Origin: Flavobacterium sedimenticola
Lineage (GTDB): Bacteria > Bacteroidota > Bacteroidia > Flavobacteriales > Flavobacteriaceae
Length of the DNA stretch: 64,000 nucleotides
NCBI RefSeq assembly: GCF_030053345.1
Contig: NZ_JASGBP010000001.1
Location: 885,650 to 949,649, forward strand
Direction of reading: 5' to 3'
The first letter of the stretch is position 1. Each line of letters opens with the position of its first letter. A program made the position numbers and the translations under genes. The notes under the pieces are model-generated. The model saw nothing but the letters and a program-made list of their open reading frames with translations, did not search any database and was not told the origin of the DNA. Shown here one piece after another: positions 15,435 through 24,551 of this stretch.

Positions 15435-18118
15435 TGGCGGAAGCAACCAAATACTTAAAACTATCCGGTTTAGAACCGTTAATCGTTACGCCGGAATCCA
15501 ATTTCATCAACGTAGGAGAACGTACCAATGTGACCGGTTCGCGCAAATTCCTGCGTTTGATTAAAGAAGAGAAATACGAAGAAGCCCTCGATATTGCCCG
15601 TGCCCAAGTAGAAGGCGGTGCTCAAATCATCGATGTCAATATGGACGAAGGAATGTTGGATGGGGTTTATGCCATGACCAAATTCCTGAACTTAATTGCC
15701 GCCGAACCCGATATTGCCCGCGTTCCGGTAATGATTGACAGCTCGAAATGGGAAATTATCGAAGCCGGTTTGAAAGTCATTCAAGGGAAAGGCGTGGTGA
15801 ATTCCATTTCCTTAAAAGAAGGTAAGGAAGCGTTCATCCATCATGCCAAATTAATCAAGAGATACGGTGCTGCGGTTATCGTAATGGCATTTGACGAAGA
15901 AGGTCAGGCCGACACCTACCAAAGACGCATCGATATTTGTAAAAGGAGCTATGACATTTTAGTCAATGAAGTTCATTTTCCACCGGAAGACATCATCTTC
16001 GATCCGAATATTTTTCCGGTAGCTACCGGTATGGAAGAGCACAAGTTAAACGCCTTGGACTTCTTCAAAGCCACGCAATGGATACGCGAAAACCTGCCTT
16101 ATGCCGGTGTTTCCGGCGGTGTGAGTAATGTGTCGTTTTCATTTCGGGGGAACGATAAAGTGCGTGAAGCCATGCACTCGGCCTTCCTATACCACGCCAT
16201 TAAACACGGTATGACTATGGGCATCGTAAATCCCGAAATGTTGGAGATTTATGATGAAATCGATCCGATTTTGTTGGAACATGTGGAAGATGTGTTGTTG
16301 AACAGAAGAGAAGATGCGACGGAAAGATTATTGGATTTAGCAGAAAGTTTTAAAGGCGATTTCAAAACCAATAACAAAGCAGTACAAGAGTGGAGAAACG
16401 GTTCTTTACAAGACCGATTGACTCATTCCTTAGTGAAAGGAATTGATGAGTTTATCGAAATAGATGTAGAAGAAGCCCGTCTTTCGGTAGAAAAACCCAT
16501 TGAAGTCATCGAAAACCATTTGATGAACGGGATGAATGTCGTAGGCGATTTATTTGGAAGCGGGAAAATGTTCTTACCTCAAGTAGTAAAATCTGCCCGT
16601 GTGATGAAGAAAGCCGTGGCGTATTTGCTACCTTATATTGAAGCCTCCAAAGACGGTAAATCGTCTTCGGCCGGAAAAGTATTGATGGCCACGGTAAAAG
16701 GTGATGTACACGATATCGGTAAAAATATTGTTTCCGTAGTATTGGCCTGCAACAACTTTGAAATCATCGATTTAGGGGTTATGGTGCCGCCTGAAAAAAT
16801 CATCGAGGCGGCGGTTAGAGAAAGTGTCGATATTATAGGTTTGAGCGGATTGATTACACCTTCACTCGATGAAATGGTGTATTTGGCCAAAGAGATGGAC
16901 AAGCTGAATATCCAAATTCCGATTATGATTGGCGGCGCTACCACATCGCGTGCGCATACAGCAGTGAAAATTGCCCCGGAATACCAATCGACTGTAGTAC
17001 ACGTTAACGATGCGTCGCGAGCGGTAACTGTGGCCAGCAATTTGTTGCAAGCCGAAACCAAAAACAGTTATGTGCAATCGGTTCGAGAAGAATACGACAA
17101 ATTGCGTGAAGGCTACTTGAGTCGCAGTCGAGACAAAAATTACCTATCGATTGAAGAAGCCCGTAAAAACAAGCTCCAATTGGATTGGAACAATTTTACC
17201 CCGGTAAAACCGAATTTCATCGGTACAAAAACGGTTGAAGTGGAACTGGCACAATTGGTTGATTTTATCGACTGGACGCCATTCTTCCAATCGTGGGAAT
17301 TGTTTGGGAAATATCCGGCGATTTTGAAAGACGAGGTAGTAGGAGAACAGGCTTCCGCTTTGTTTGCCGATGCGCAAAAAATGCTCAGCCAAATCGTAAC
17401 CGAGAAATGGTTTACCGCCAAAGGCATCCTAGGAATTTTTCCCGCCAATACTGTCAATGACGACGATATTTCAGTTTACGAAGAACCTGAAACCCGCAAC
17501 CCGCAACTCGCAACCTTTTTAACCTTACGCCAACAATCCCAAAAAACTGCCGGCGCGCCCAACATTGCCTTAGCCGATTTTATTGCGCCAATAGAAAGTG
17601 GAAAGCAAGATTACATCGGTTGTTTTTGTGTCACGACCGGTTTTGGTGTGGATGAAAAAGCAGCTGAATTCGAAAAGCAATTAGATGATTACAATTCGAT
17701 TTTGGTCAAAGCTTTAGGCGATAGATTAGCAGAAGCCTTTGCCGAATATTTGCACTTAAAAGTCCGCCAAGACATTTGGGGTTATGCCTCGGATGAAAAT
17801 TTATCCAATCAGGAGTTGATTAACGAGGAATACAAAGGCATTCGTCCGGCTCCGGGGTATCCTGCCTGTCCGGACCATTTGGAAAAACCAACCATTTGGA
17901 AACTGTTGCAAGTCGAAGAGGCTATTGGGGTAAAACTCACCGAAAGCATGGCGATGTGGCCGGCAGCCTCGGTTTCGGGTTATTATTTTGCCCATCCGCA
18001 GAGTAAGTATTTCGGACTTGGGAAAATTAAAGAAGACCAAGTGGTAGATTACGCCAAACGAAGAGGAATAGCAACAGAAATAGCAACGAAGTGGCTATCA
18101 CCGAATATAGCAGATTAA
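15434..18118 (+). CDS. metH: Methionine synthase, folate / cobalamin / activation subunit (split MetH, C-terminal part)
   Basis: 894 residues. Order: pterin-binding barrel (about 10-300, [16 protein letters not shown] near the start), cobalamin cap and Rossmann domain (about 330-560, with [11 protein letters not shown] holding the axial His), and C-terminal AdoMet reactivation domain (about 580-890, [12 protein letters not shown]). It transfers the methyl of 5-methyl-tetrahydrofolate through cobalamin to homocysteine. A heptamer repeat (17491-17514) is translated as TRNPQLATF in the linker before the activation domain. Followed by metF, its methyl donor supplier. Confidence 0.97.
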   Translation: MAEATKYLKLSGLEPLIVTPESNFINVGERTNVTGSRKFLRLIKEEKYEEALDIARAQVEGGAQIIDVNMDEGMLDGVYAMTKFLNLIAAEPDIARVPVMIDSSKWEIIEAGLKVIQGKGVVNSISLKEGKEAFIHHAKLIKRYGAAVIVMAFDEEGQADTYQRRIDICKRSYDILVNEVHFPPEDIIFDPNIFPVATGMEEHKLNALDFFKATQWIRENLPYAGVSGGVSNVSFSFRGNDKVREAMHSAFLYHAIKHGMTMGIVNPEMLEIYDEIDPILLEHVEDVLLNRREDATERLLDLAESFKGDFKTNNKAVQEWRNGSLQDRLTHSLVKGIDEFIEIDVEEARLSVEKPIEVIENHLMNGMNVVGDLFGSGKMFLPQVVKSARVMKKAVAYLLPYIEASKDGKSSSAGKVLMATVKGDVHDIGKNIVSVVLACNNFEIIDLGVMVPPEKIIEAAVRESVDIIGLSGLITPSLDEMVYLAKEMDKLNIQIPIMIGGATTSRAHTAVKIAPEYQSTVVHVNDASRAVTVASNLLQAETKNSYVQSVREEYDKLREGYLSRSRDKNYLSIEEARKNKLQLDWNNFTPVKPNFIGTKTVEVELAQLVDFIDWTPFFQSWELFGKYPAILKDEVVGEQASALFADAQKMLSQIVTEKWFTAKGILGIFPANTVNDDDISVYEEPETRNPQLATFLTLRQQSQKTAGAPNIALADFIAPIESGKQDYIGCFCVTTGFGVDEKAAEFEKQLDDYNSILVKALGDRLAEAFAEYLHLKVRQDIWGYASDENLSNQELINEEYKGIRPAPGYPACPDHLEKPTIWKLLQVEEAIGVKLTESMAMWPAASVSGYYFAHPQSKYFGLGKIKEDQVVDYAKRRGIATEIATKWLSPNIAD
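17491..17514 (+). repeat. In-frame heptamer repeat inside metH
   Basis: About three copies of CCGCAAC / TCGCAAC within the coding frame, read as TRNPQLA. Same repeat unit as in the metF leader and aroA. Confidence 0.7.
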
Positions 18119-18152
18119 TTTGGTTACGTGTTACGAGTTTCGGGTTCAAAGT

Positions 18153-18190
18153 AAACTCGCAACTCGCAACTCGCAACTCGCAACTCGCAA
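18153..18190 (+). repeat. Heptanucleotide tandem repeat before metF
   Basis: Five head-to-tail copies of ACTCGCA fill the metH-metF spacer and end 10 bases before the metF ATG. A diverged copy in inverted sense (ACGAGTTTCGGGTT) precedes it at about 18133. Confidence 0.85.
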
Positions 18191-18200
18191 TTTTAAAATT

Positions 18201-19157
18201 ATGAAAGTAACCCAACATATTGAAAACGCTAACGGTAAACCGTTATTCTCTTTCGAGATTTTACCGCCTTTGAAAGGCCAAAACATTCAATCGATTTTTG
18301 ACAGCATTGATCCGTTAATGGAATTCAATCCGCCGTTTATTGATGTAACGTACCATCGTGAGGAATACGAATACAAAGAATTGCCGAACGGTTTGTTACA
18401 AAAGAAAATCGTCAAGAAACGTCCGGGAACAGTGGGGATTTGCGCCGGGATTCAAAACAAATACAACGTGGATGCCATTCCGCATATTTTGTGTGGTGGT
18501 TTTACCAAAGAAGATACCGAGAACTTATTGATTGACTTGGATTTCTTAGGGATTGATAATGTGGTAGCGTTAAGAGGTGATGCCTTGAAAACGGAAACCT
18601 ATTTCCACCCCGAAAAAGAAGGGAATGCGTATGCAAGCGAATTGGTTACGCAAATCAGCAATTTGAATAATGGCATTTACTTGGATGAAGATTTAAAGAA
18701 TTCGGCCAAGACCAACTTTTGTATTGGGGTGGCCGGTTATCCGGAGAAGCACATGGAAGCGCCGAGTTTGGACAGTGACATCTATTTTTTGAAGCAAAAA
18801 ATCAAAAACGGCGCCGATTATATTATTACCCAAATGTTTTTTGACAACAAACGCTTCTTCGATTTTGTTGATAAATGTCGCGCCGCGGGTATTACCGTTC
18901 CGATTATTCCGGGACTGAAACCTATTGCGACTAAGAAGCAGCTGAATTTGATTCCGCATCGCTTTAGTTTGGAATTGCCCGATGATTTAATTATGGCCGT
19001 GGTCAAGGCCAAAGACAACGATGCCGTAAAACAAATCGGGATTGACTGGTGTGTGCAACAAAGTAAAGAGTTGGTCGCCGCCGGCATTCCGGTGTTGCAT
19101 TATTACTCGATGGGCAAAGCCGAGAACATCAAGGCGATTGCCAAAGAAGTTTTTTAA
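18201..19157 (+). CDS. metF: Methylenetetrahydrofolate reductase
   Basis: Reduces 5,10-methylene- to 5-methyl-tetrahydrofolate, the methyl donor for MetH. 318 residues starting MKVTQHIEN. I chose the ATG at 18201 because the frame upstream consists of translated heptamer repeats. Family features: FSFEILPPLKG near the N-terminus with the catalytic Glu, VTYHREEYEY, the FAD-binding DNVVALRGD (about 112-120), and PIIPGLKPI near 237. It lies 82 bases after metH and is probably under the same SAM-I control. Confidence 0.96.
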   Translation: MKVTQHIENANGKPLFSFEILPPLKGQNIQSIFDSIDPLMEFNPPFIDVTYHREEYEYKELPNGLLQKKIVKKRPGTVGICAGIQNKYNVDAIPHILCGGFTKEDTENLLIDLDFLGIDNVVALRGDALKTETYFHPEKEGNAYASELVTQISNLNNGIYLDEDLKNSAKTNFCIGVAGYPEKHMEAPSLDSDIYFLKQKIKNGADYIITQMFFDNKRFFDFVDKCRAAGITVPIIPGLKPIATKKQLNLIPHRFSLELPDDLIMAVVKAKDNDAVKQIGIDWCVQQSKELVAAGIPVLHYYSMGKAENIKAIAKEVF

Positions 19158-19187
19158 GCCTTCCCGAGACACAGGACTATCCCCGTC

Positions 19188-19264
19188 TAGCCCCGATGGC
19201 AGCGATGCCGCGCAAAGCGGACAGCGGGAAAACCGATCACAAAAACGCCCCAGCCATTCGCTCC
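19188..19264 (-). repeat. Dispersed palindromic element, copy D
   Basis: Minus-strand order: AGGAGCGAATGG (from 19264), TTCCCGCT (19230-19223), inner hairpin around GCGGCATCGCTGCC, ATCGGGGCTA (19197-19188). Between metF and the PagL-like gene. Confidence 0.75.
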
Positions 19265-19278
19265 TAAGGATAAAAGTT

Positions 19279-19286
19279 TATATTTG
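19279..19286 (+). promoter_or_regulatory. -7 element of the PagL-like gene
   Basis: TATATTTG; predicted start near 19292. It rules out an upstream TTG start at 19284 and supports ATG 19305. Confidence 0.55.
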
Positions 19287-19304
19287 TGCCTTTACAATCG
19301 GAGC

Positions 19305-20399
19305 ATGCGGCATTTTTACGGTTTCTTTTTACTGATTTCTACAGTTGTAACGGCACAACAAAAAAATACGTTTGCCTTGGATGTGTCGGTCTTGCGAGGC
19401 AATACCATTGCGCACAAAGAAGATATGTATCATTTGATTAACGGGCATCCGCAAGGATTGTTGTTGGAATTTACGGTGCAAACCCACGGGCGCAAAGAGT
19501 GGCAAACGGAATACAATTATCCTGATTACGGCGGGTATTTTATGTATCAGGACTTTAATAGTCGGCCTTTGGGGTTAACCTATTCCGCCGGGGCGTTTTA
19601 CAATTTTTATTTTTGGAAAAGACAGTTGCAACTCAAGTTTGCCCAAGGAGTGGCGTTGACGACCCATCCGTATGACAAGGCCGACAACAGTACCAACAAG
19701 GCTTTTGGAACTCGAATTTTAGACAACACCAATATCGGCTTGGCCTATTCCAATCAAACAGTGCTGTATCCGATTGGTTTTCATGCCGGATTGTTGTTTA
19801 CCCATTATTCGAACGGACGGGTTAAATCGCCCAACAGCGGCATCAATACCTTTTTACTCAATGTGGGTTTGCAGTACAATTTTACAGAAGAAAAACCACG
19901 CGCGCCGCAATTTGACAGCACAGAAGTTCGAAAAAGTTACCGCGAACCACTGCATTACAATGTGGTGTTTCGTACCGGAATTAACGAGAGTCCGATTATT
20001 CGATCGGGGCAAAAACCGTTCTATCATTTGGGATTTTATGTCGACAAACGATTGAACCGCAAATCGGGCTTGCAGTTGGGAACCGATTTGTTTTTGACGG
20101 AGTCGTTTAAAGAATACATTCGCTATTATGCGGTGGCCTATCCGGAGGAACAGCTCGATCCGAACACCGATTACAAACGCGTGGGACTTTTTGCCGGTTA
20201 TGAGTTGTACATCAACAAGTTGTCGCTCGAGGCCCAAGTAGGCTATTATGTGTACCAACCGTTTAAAAAAGACATTGCTATTTACGATCGCGTTGGGATG
20301 AAATATTATATTACGAATCAATTTTTCGGGGCTTTCACGATTAAAACACATCTTTTTTTGGCAGAAGCCTTGGAGTTTGGTGTAGGGTATCGATTTTAA
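19305..20399 (+). CDS. Acyloxyacyl hydrolase / PagL-like lipid A deacylase
   Basis: 364 residues. Signal peptide to about residue 20 (ending VTAQQ). The region THYSNGRVKSPNSGINT matches the PagL (lipid A 3-O-deacylase) signature, in which the His-Ser pair is catalytic. The remainder alternates aromatic and polar residues like an outer-membrane barrel and ends EFGVGYRF. PagL proteins are about 170 residues, so this one has a second barrel-like half (after about residue 215) of unknown role. It would trim acyl chains from lipopolysaccharide in the outer membrane. Followed 11 bases later by a lipoprotein gene, probably one operon. Confidence 0.75.
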   Translation: MRHFYGFFLLISTVVTAQQKNTFALDVSVLRGNTIAHKEDMYHLINGHPQGLLLEFTVQTHGRKEWQTEYNYPDYGGYFMYQDFNSRPLGLTYSAGAFYNFYFWKRQLQLKFAQGVALTTHPYDKADNSTNKAFGTRILDNTNIGLAYSNQTVLYPIGFHAGLLFTHYSNGRVKSPNSGINTFLLNVGLQYNFTEEKPRAPQFDSTEVRKSYREPLHYNVVFRTGINESPIIRSGQKPFYHLGFYVDKRLNRKSGLQLGTDLFLTESFKEYIRYYAVAYPEEQLDPNTDYKRVGLFAGYELYINKLSLEAQVGYYVYQPFKKDIAIYDRVGMKYYITNQFFGAFTIKTHLFLAEALEFGVGYRF

Positions 20400-20409
20400 A
20401 TAAGGACGT

Positions 20410-21159
20410 ATGAAAAGAATAGTTTGGTTTGTGGTCTTGTTTTCGGTTTTGAGCGCGTGTGAAAAGCCTTCCGATTGTGTGGAAAGCACCGGCGCAATCA
20501 TCACCAAAGACATAGCGGTATTGCCTTTTAAACGTATCAAAGTCTACCGCGGTATTGCGGTAGTGGTTACCGAAGGCCCCGAATATCGGGTGCAAATAGA
20601 AGCCGGGGAAAATTTTATAGAGAATGTGGAAGTCAAGCAATACGGTGATCAACTCGTTTTTAAAGACGATGCCAGTTGCAATTGGGTGCGTTCGTACGGT
20701 AGGGTTACCATTCATGTGACCACACCGACCTTGGAAGAAATTTATTCTAAGACCGACCGGAAAATCAGTTCCAATGGGGTGTTGACCTATCCGTTTCTGA
20801 GTTTAATTTCGATGGACAAAGACGGCGACGGCGAAAGCGGGGCAGGGACCGGCGATTTTGTGATGCACATAGAAAACAACAACTTGTATATTGCCAACAA
20901 TAATGTGTCTCGATTTTACATCACGGGGCAAACCAATACGGCCACTTTTAATTTTTATTTCGGAGACGGACGTATTGAAGCGCAAAACTTTACCGCGCAA
21001 AACATCAGCGTGTTTCACAGAGGTTCTAATGACATGATAGTAAAACCGATGCAAAGCATTAGCGGTGTTTTAAACAGTACGGGCAATTTGGTCCTGAAAA
21101 ATGTGCCACCGGTGGTGGATGTAACCGAGCTGTATCAGGGAAGTGTGGTTTATCCTTAA
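20410..21159 (+). CDS. GIN-domain (DUF2807) lipoprotein
   Basis: 249 residues with a lipoprotein signal (LFSVLSACEKPSDC; lipidated Cys near residue 17). The body shows the right-handed beta-helix-like repeats of the GIN / DUF2807 family: short strand repeats such as FKRIKVYRGIAVVVTEG and YRVQIEAGENFIENVEVKQYGDQLVF. Function of the family is unknown; members are exported auto-transporter-adhesin-like proteins common in Bacteroidetes. It ends 72 bases before the convergent gldA. Confidence 0.85.
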   Translation: MKRIVWFVVLFSVLSACEKPSDCVESTGAIITKDIAVLPFKRIKVYRGIAVVVTEGPEYRVQIEAGENFIENVEVKQYGDQLVFKDDASCNWVRSYGRVTIHVTTPTLEEIYSKTDRKISSNGVLTYPFLSLISMDKDGDGESGAGTGDFVMHIENNNLYIANNNVSRFYITGQTNTATFNFYFGDGRIEAQNFTAQNISVFHRGSNDMIVKPMQSISGVLNSTGNLVLKNVPPVVDVTELYQGSVVYP

Positions 21160-21231
21160 TCAGTTTACAGTCACAGTTTGCAGAGTGATTCGTAAATGGT
21201 ATTTATTGAATACAGCGACTGTTGGGGAAAG

Positions 21232-22131
21232 CTATTTTTTCGTTTTTTCCCTAAAAATTTCTTCCAGGTTTTTGCTTTTCAAACTCATTTGAAGTGTTTT
21301 CAATCCGTTGCTTTGGGCAAAGTCGAATACCGCCGGGCGCATGTCTTCTTCGGTGTTAAACGTCAATAACCATAAATTACCACCGGTGTTTTTGAAGTTT
21401 GTAAGATGCACTAGTTGCGTCAATGTAGCAGCAGTGATGGCTTTGTCAAATTCGACTTCGATGATTTGTTCTTTTTCTTCGGCTACCAATTTGTCCAGTT
21501 TTTTGTCGGTGACAATTTTTCCCTGATTGATAATAATGACGCGGTCGCAAATGGCTTCCACTTCCTGCATAATGTGAGTAGACAGAAAAACGGTTTTGTT
21601 TTTCCCTACGCTCTTAATAACGTTTCGGATTTCTACCAATTGGTTCGGGTCGAGTCCTGTAGTGGGTTCGTCTAAAATTAAAACATCCGGGTTGTGGAGT
21701 AAGGCTGTGGCCAAACCCACACGCTGGCGAAATCCTTTAGACAATTGTCCGATTTTCTTATGGCTTTCGGGCGTTAAACCGGTAAGCACAATCACTTCTT
21801 CAATACGCGATTGCGGCACCTTGTAAACATCGGCATTAAAAGCCAGGTATTCGCGCACGTACAAATCGAGGTATAACGGATTGTGTTCGGGTAAATACCC
21901 TACCGATTGCTGTACTTCTTTTTGCGCTTCGGTAATGTCCTTGCCGTTGACCAAGGCTTTGCCTTCATCTGCGGTGATATACGTCGTTAATATTTTCATT
22001 AAAGTCGATTTTCCGGCACCATTCGGCCCCAAGAAACCCACGATTTCTCCTTTTTTAACAGAGAATGAAACCTGATCCAGTGCTTTTTGAGCACCATAAC
22101 TTTTGGAAATATTTTGAACTTCTATCGACAT
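21232..22131 (-). CDS. gldA: Gliding motility ABC transporter ATPase GldA
   Basis: 299-residue ABC ATPase. Walker A GPNGAGKST (35-43), Q-loop around GYLPEHNPLY, signature LSKGFRQRVGLA (about 134-145), Walker B VLILDEPTTGLDP, and H-loop STHIMQEVE. It matches GldA of flavobacteria, which works with GldF and GldG membrane subunits; those are not in the window, consistent with gldA being encoded apart from gldFG in this group. Required for gliding and/or type IX-linked surface functions in Flavobacterium johnsoniae. The minus-strand TACATTTG at 22156-22149 is a likely -7 box. Confidence 0.88.
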   Translation of the reverse strand: MSIEVQNISKSYGAQKALDQVSFSVKKGEIVGFLGPNGAGKSTLMKILTTYITADEGKALVNGKDITEAQKEVQQSVGYLPEHNPLYLDLYVREYLAFNADVYKVPQSRIEEVIVLTGLTPESHKKIGQLSKGFRQRVGLATALLHNPDVLILDEPTTGLDPNQLVEIRNVIKSVGKNKTVFLSTHIMQEVEAICDRVIIINQGKIVTDKKLDKLVAEEKEQIIEVEFDKAITAATLTQLVHLTNFKNTGGNLWLLTFNTEEDMRPAVFDFAQSNGLKTLQMSLKSKNLEEIFREKTKK

Positions 22132-22235
22132 AAAGGAACAATTTGCCGCAAATGTACTAATTAATCAAAGGATAACGAATAATTCTCGATTTTATGATGG
22201 GTACGAAAACGTTTCCGTAGATTTTTTGGCACCCA

Positions 22236-22269
22236 TTGGTAAAACCAACGATTTATTTTTTTACATTAG
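22236..22269 (+). promoter_or_regulatory. Promoter of the pheA leader
   Basis: TTG (22236-22238), 23-base spacer, TACATTAG (22262-22269), one mismatch from TAnnTTTG. Predicted start near 22275, 14 bases before the leader ATG. Confidence 0.4.
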
Positions 22270-22288
22270 CCAAAGACAATACATTTCT

Positions 22289-22378
22289 ATGAGACTCAGT
22301 AACACCTTTTACAACTATTTCTGGTATTTCTTCTTCGGACAGCGAACGGGAATGGTATGGTGTTATGTCAAACGATAA
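22289..22378 (+). CDS. Phe/Tyr/Trp-rich leader peptide of pheA-aroF
   Basis: A 29-codon frame ending TAA whose codons 6-16 read TFYNYFWYFFF: five Phe, three Tyr and one Trp in eleven codons. A second cluster VWCY lies near the end. It is followed 23 bases later by an intrinsic terminator and then prephenate dehydratase. CGGGAATG (22347-22354), inside the frame, can pair with CATCCCG (22401-22407), the left arm of the terminator, with one bulged A. A ribosome stalled at the aromatic run would leave that segment free; one that finishes would cover it. This is an aromatic amino-acid attenuator leader by content and position. Confidence 0.85.
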   Translation: MRLSNTFYNYFWYFFFGQRTGMVWCYVKR

Positions 22379-22401
22379 AGAGAGAATTAACAATACTACA
22401 C

Positions 22402-22429
22402 ATCCCGACGAAAGTTGGGATTTTTTTTT
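22402..22429 (+). terminator. Intrinsic terminator (attenuator) in the pheA leader
   Basis: ATCCCGAC (22402-22409) / GTTGGGAT (22414-22421), one G-U pair, GAAA tetraloop, then nine T (22421-22429). It ends only 6 bases before the pheA ATG at 22436, so read-through is required for pheA to be made. Confidence 0.9.
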
Positions 22430-22435
22430 GAATAT

Positions 22436-23263
22436 ATGGAAGCAAAAATAGCAATACAAGGCATTAAGGGTTCGTTTCATCATCAGGTAGCTCAGCACTA
22501 TTTCGGACCATCGGGCGATATCCTCGAATGCATGTCATTTGACGAAGTGGCTAAAAAGCTGGTTCGTCAAGAGGCTGCCAAAGGCGTGATGGCATTGGAG
22601 AACTCCATAGCCGGTTCGATAGTGCCGAATTACGCGCTGATTGACCGTAACAATTTGCACATCATTGGCGAATATTATTTGGATATCCATATGAATTTGA
22701 TGGCCATCCACGGTCAAAAAATAGAAGACCTTAAAGAAGTTCATTCGCATCCGATAGCCTTGTTGCAATGCGCTGTTTTTTTTAGTCAGTATCCGCATAT
22801 TAAATTAGTGGAAAGCAGGGACACGGCCGAAACGGCACGCCGCATTCAGGAACAAAAGCTTACGGGAATTGGTGCGGTAGCGTCACCAATTGCCGCGGAG
22901 TTGTATGATTTGAAAATTTTGGCGGCCGGAATTCATACAGTACAAAGCAACAAAACGCGCTTTGTGATTTTGAAATCCACCAATAAAGAATGGCCCAAAG
23001 AAGCCATCAACAAAGCTTCGGTTAAATTTGAGTTGGATGACACGCCGGGAAGTTTGGCCACCGTGCTCAATGTGATGAACAATTGCAAATTGAATTTAAC
23101 CAAAATTCAGTCGATGCCCGTTATTGAAACCCCGTTTCACTATTCTTTTTTTGTCGATGTGGTTTTTGAAAAGTACAAGCATTATGAAAAAGCCAAAAAC
23201 ATACTCGCTTTAATGACGACCCATTTTAAGGTGTTGGGTGAATACCCGAAAGGCAAGCCATGA
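22436..23263 (+). CDS. pheA: Prephenate dehydratase
   Basis: Converts prephenate to phenylpyruvate, the phenylalanine branch. 275 residues from MEAKIAIQGIKGSFHHQVA. A TTG in frame upstream is rejected because it lies inside the terminator. Dehydratase domain about 1-185 with ALENSIAGSIVPNY; C-terminal ACT domain about 195-270 (FELDDTPGSLATVLNVM), which in the family binds Phe for feedback inhibition. There is no chorismate mutase domain here; that is fused to the next gene. Expression is probably gated by the aromatic leader, so Phe would act both on the enzyme and on transcription. Confidence 0.95.
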   Translation: MEAKIAIQGIKGSFHHQVAQHYFGPSGDILECMSFDEVAKKLVRQEAAKGVMALENSIAGSIVPNYALIDRNNLHIIGEYYLDIHMNLMAIHGQKIEDLKEVHSHPIALLQCAVFFSQYPHIKLVESRDTAETARRIQEQKLTGIGAVASPIAAELYDLKILAAGIHTVQSNKTRFVILKSTNKEWPKEAINKASVKFELDDTPGSLATVLNVMNNCKLNLTKIQSMPVIETPFHYSFFVDVVFEKYKHYEKAKNILALMTTHFKVLGEYPKGKP

Positions 23264-23343
23264 TGATTGATGGAAATCCTTTTATTCCCGATTGTTACGG
23301 AAAAATTCAGAACGCTTTGCGTCCATTTTACCCAAAAAGAAAC

Positions 23344-23351
23344 TAATTTTG
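23344..23351 (+). promoter_or_regulatory. Possible internal promoter for aroF
   Basis: TAATTTTG 16 bases before the aroF ATG. It would allow expression independent of the pheA attenuator. Confidence 0.4.
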
Positions 23352-23367
23352 CAACAGAAAATCAGCT

Positions 23368-24450
23368 ATGAAGATTACAACAGAAAACAGGAAATGGTTG
23401 GATGATTTTAACTTGAGTCATCCCTTGGTTATTGCCGGTCCGTGCAGTGCCGAAACCGAAGAACAAGTACTCAAGATAGCGTCTGAATTGAAAGATTCGG
23501 ACGTGTCTGTTTTTCGTGCCGGCATTTGGAAACCCCGAACGCGACCGGGCGGATTTGAAGGCGTCGGAGCTATTGGTTTAAAATGGTTACAAAAAGCCAA
23601 AGCCCAATCCGGTTTGCTTATGGCGGTTGAAGTCGCCAATGCCGCACACGTGCAGTTGGCTTTGGAACACGATATTGATGTGTTGTGGATTGGTGCCCGT
23701 ACTACGGTGAATCCGTTTGCGGTTCAGGAGATAGCAGATGCGCTAAAGAATACCGATAAAATTGTCTTAGTCAAAAATCCGGTAAATCCCGATTTAGCGC
23801 TGTGGATTGGCGGTGTTGAACGATTGTATAATGCCGGGATCAAAAAACTCGGTGTCATTCATCGCGGATTTTCCACTTATGAAAAAACCAAATACCGCAA
23901 TATCCCCGAATGGCAATTGGCGATTGAGCTGCAAAATCGTTTTCCCGATTTGCCGCTAATTTGTGACCCGTCACATATTACCGGTCGTCGTGATATGATT
24001 CAGGAAGTGTCGCAACAGGCACTCGATTTGAATTACGACGGTTTGATTATCGAAACCCATATCGATCCCGACAATGCTTGGAGCGATGCAGCCCAACAAG
24101 TAACACCAACAGTTTTAAAACAAATTTTTAAAGATTTACGCATCCGTAAAGTAACCGATGATGCCGATGATTATAACAACCGATTAGCGCGTTTGCGTTT
24201 GGATATCGATGAATATGATGTTCGTCTTTTGGAAATTCTGGGCAAGCGAATGAAAGTGGCCGATAAAATCGGAGCCTTAAAAAAGGAAAAAAACGTAGCG
24301 GTTTTGCAAAACAAACGGTGGAATGAAGTCTTGGGGAAAATGATACTCGACGGAGAACAAAAAGGGTTGAGTGAAGAATTTATCCTTCGGATATTCAAAG
24401 CCATACATCAGGAAAGTATCAGCCACCAAGAGAAAATTATCAATAGTTAA
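23368..24450 (+). CDS. Bifunctional DAHP synthase / chorismate mutase
   Basis: 360 residues. N-terminal type I-beta DAHP synthase barrel (about 10-260): GPCSAETEEQ, RAGIWKPRTRPGGFEGVG, and metal-site segments DPSHITGRRD and ETHIDPDNAWSDA. C-terminal AroQ-class chorismate mutase helices (about 270-350): LARLRLDIDEYDVRLLEILGKRM and KIGALKKEKNVAVLQ. It catalyses the first shikimate step and chorismate to prephenate. Together with pheA upstream this makes a compact route to phenylpyruvate. The 104-base spacer contains a possible promoter. Confidence 0.95.
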   Translation: MKITTENRKWLDDFNLSHPLVIAGPCSAETEEQVLKIASELKDSDVSVFRAGIWKPRTRPGGFEGVGAIGLKWLQKAKAQSGLLMAVEVANAAHVQLALEHDIDVLWIGARTTVNPFAVQEIADALKNTDKIVLVKNPVNPDLALWIGGVERLYNAGIKKLGVIHRGFSTYEKTKYRNIPEWQLAIELQNRFPDLPLICDPSHITGRRDMIQEVSQQALDLNYDGLIIETHIDPDNAWSDAAQQVTPTVLKQIFKDLRIRKVTDDADDYNNRLARLRLDIDEYDVRLLEILGKRMKVADKIGALKKEKNVAVLQNKRWNEVLGKMILDGEQKGLSEEFILRIFKAIHQESISHQEKIINS

Positions 24451-24470
24451 ATTTTTTTAGATAAAATTAT

Positions 24471-24500
24471 AAACCTACGGCTTTTCCGTAGGTTTTTTTT
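24471..24500 (+). terminator. Terminator after DAHP synthase gene
   Basis: AAACCTACGG (24471-24480) / CCGTAGGTTT (24486-24495) followed by T to 24500. Confidence 0.9.
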
Positions 24501-24551
24501 GTATCATTGTCGCGCAATAAAAACAATCTATTAATTTTAAATTACAAAAAA

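Noticed and set aside
15432..15436. metH split read as a frameshift or pseudogene
   Set aside because: The break lies at a domain boundary, with TAATG coupling and complete domains on both sides; a two-gene MetH is known in this phylum.
18120..18200. Upstream extension of metF through LATRNSQLATRN
   Set aside because: The extension is translated heptamer repeat; conserved MetF sequence starts at ATG 18201.
22141..22290. The terminator before pheA considered as the end of an upstream gene
   Set aside because: The upstream gene gldA is on the opposite strand and diverges, so this terminator can only act on the pheA leader transcript.
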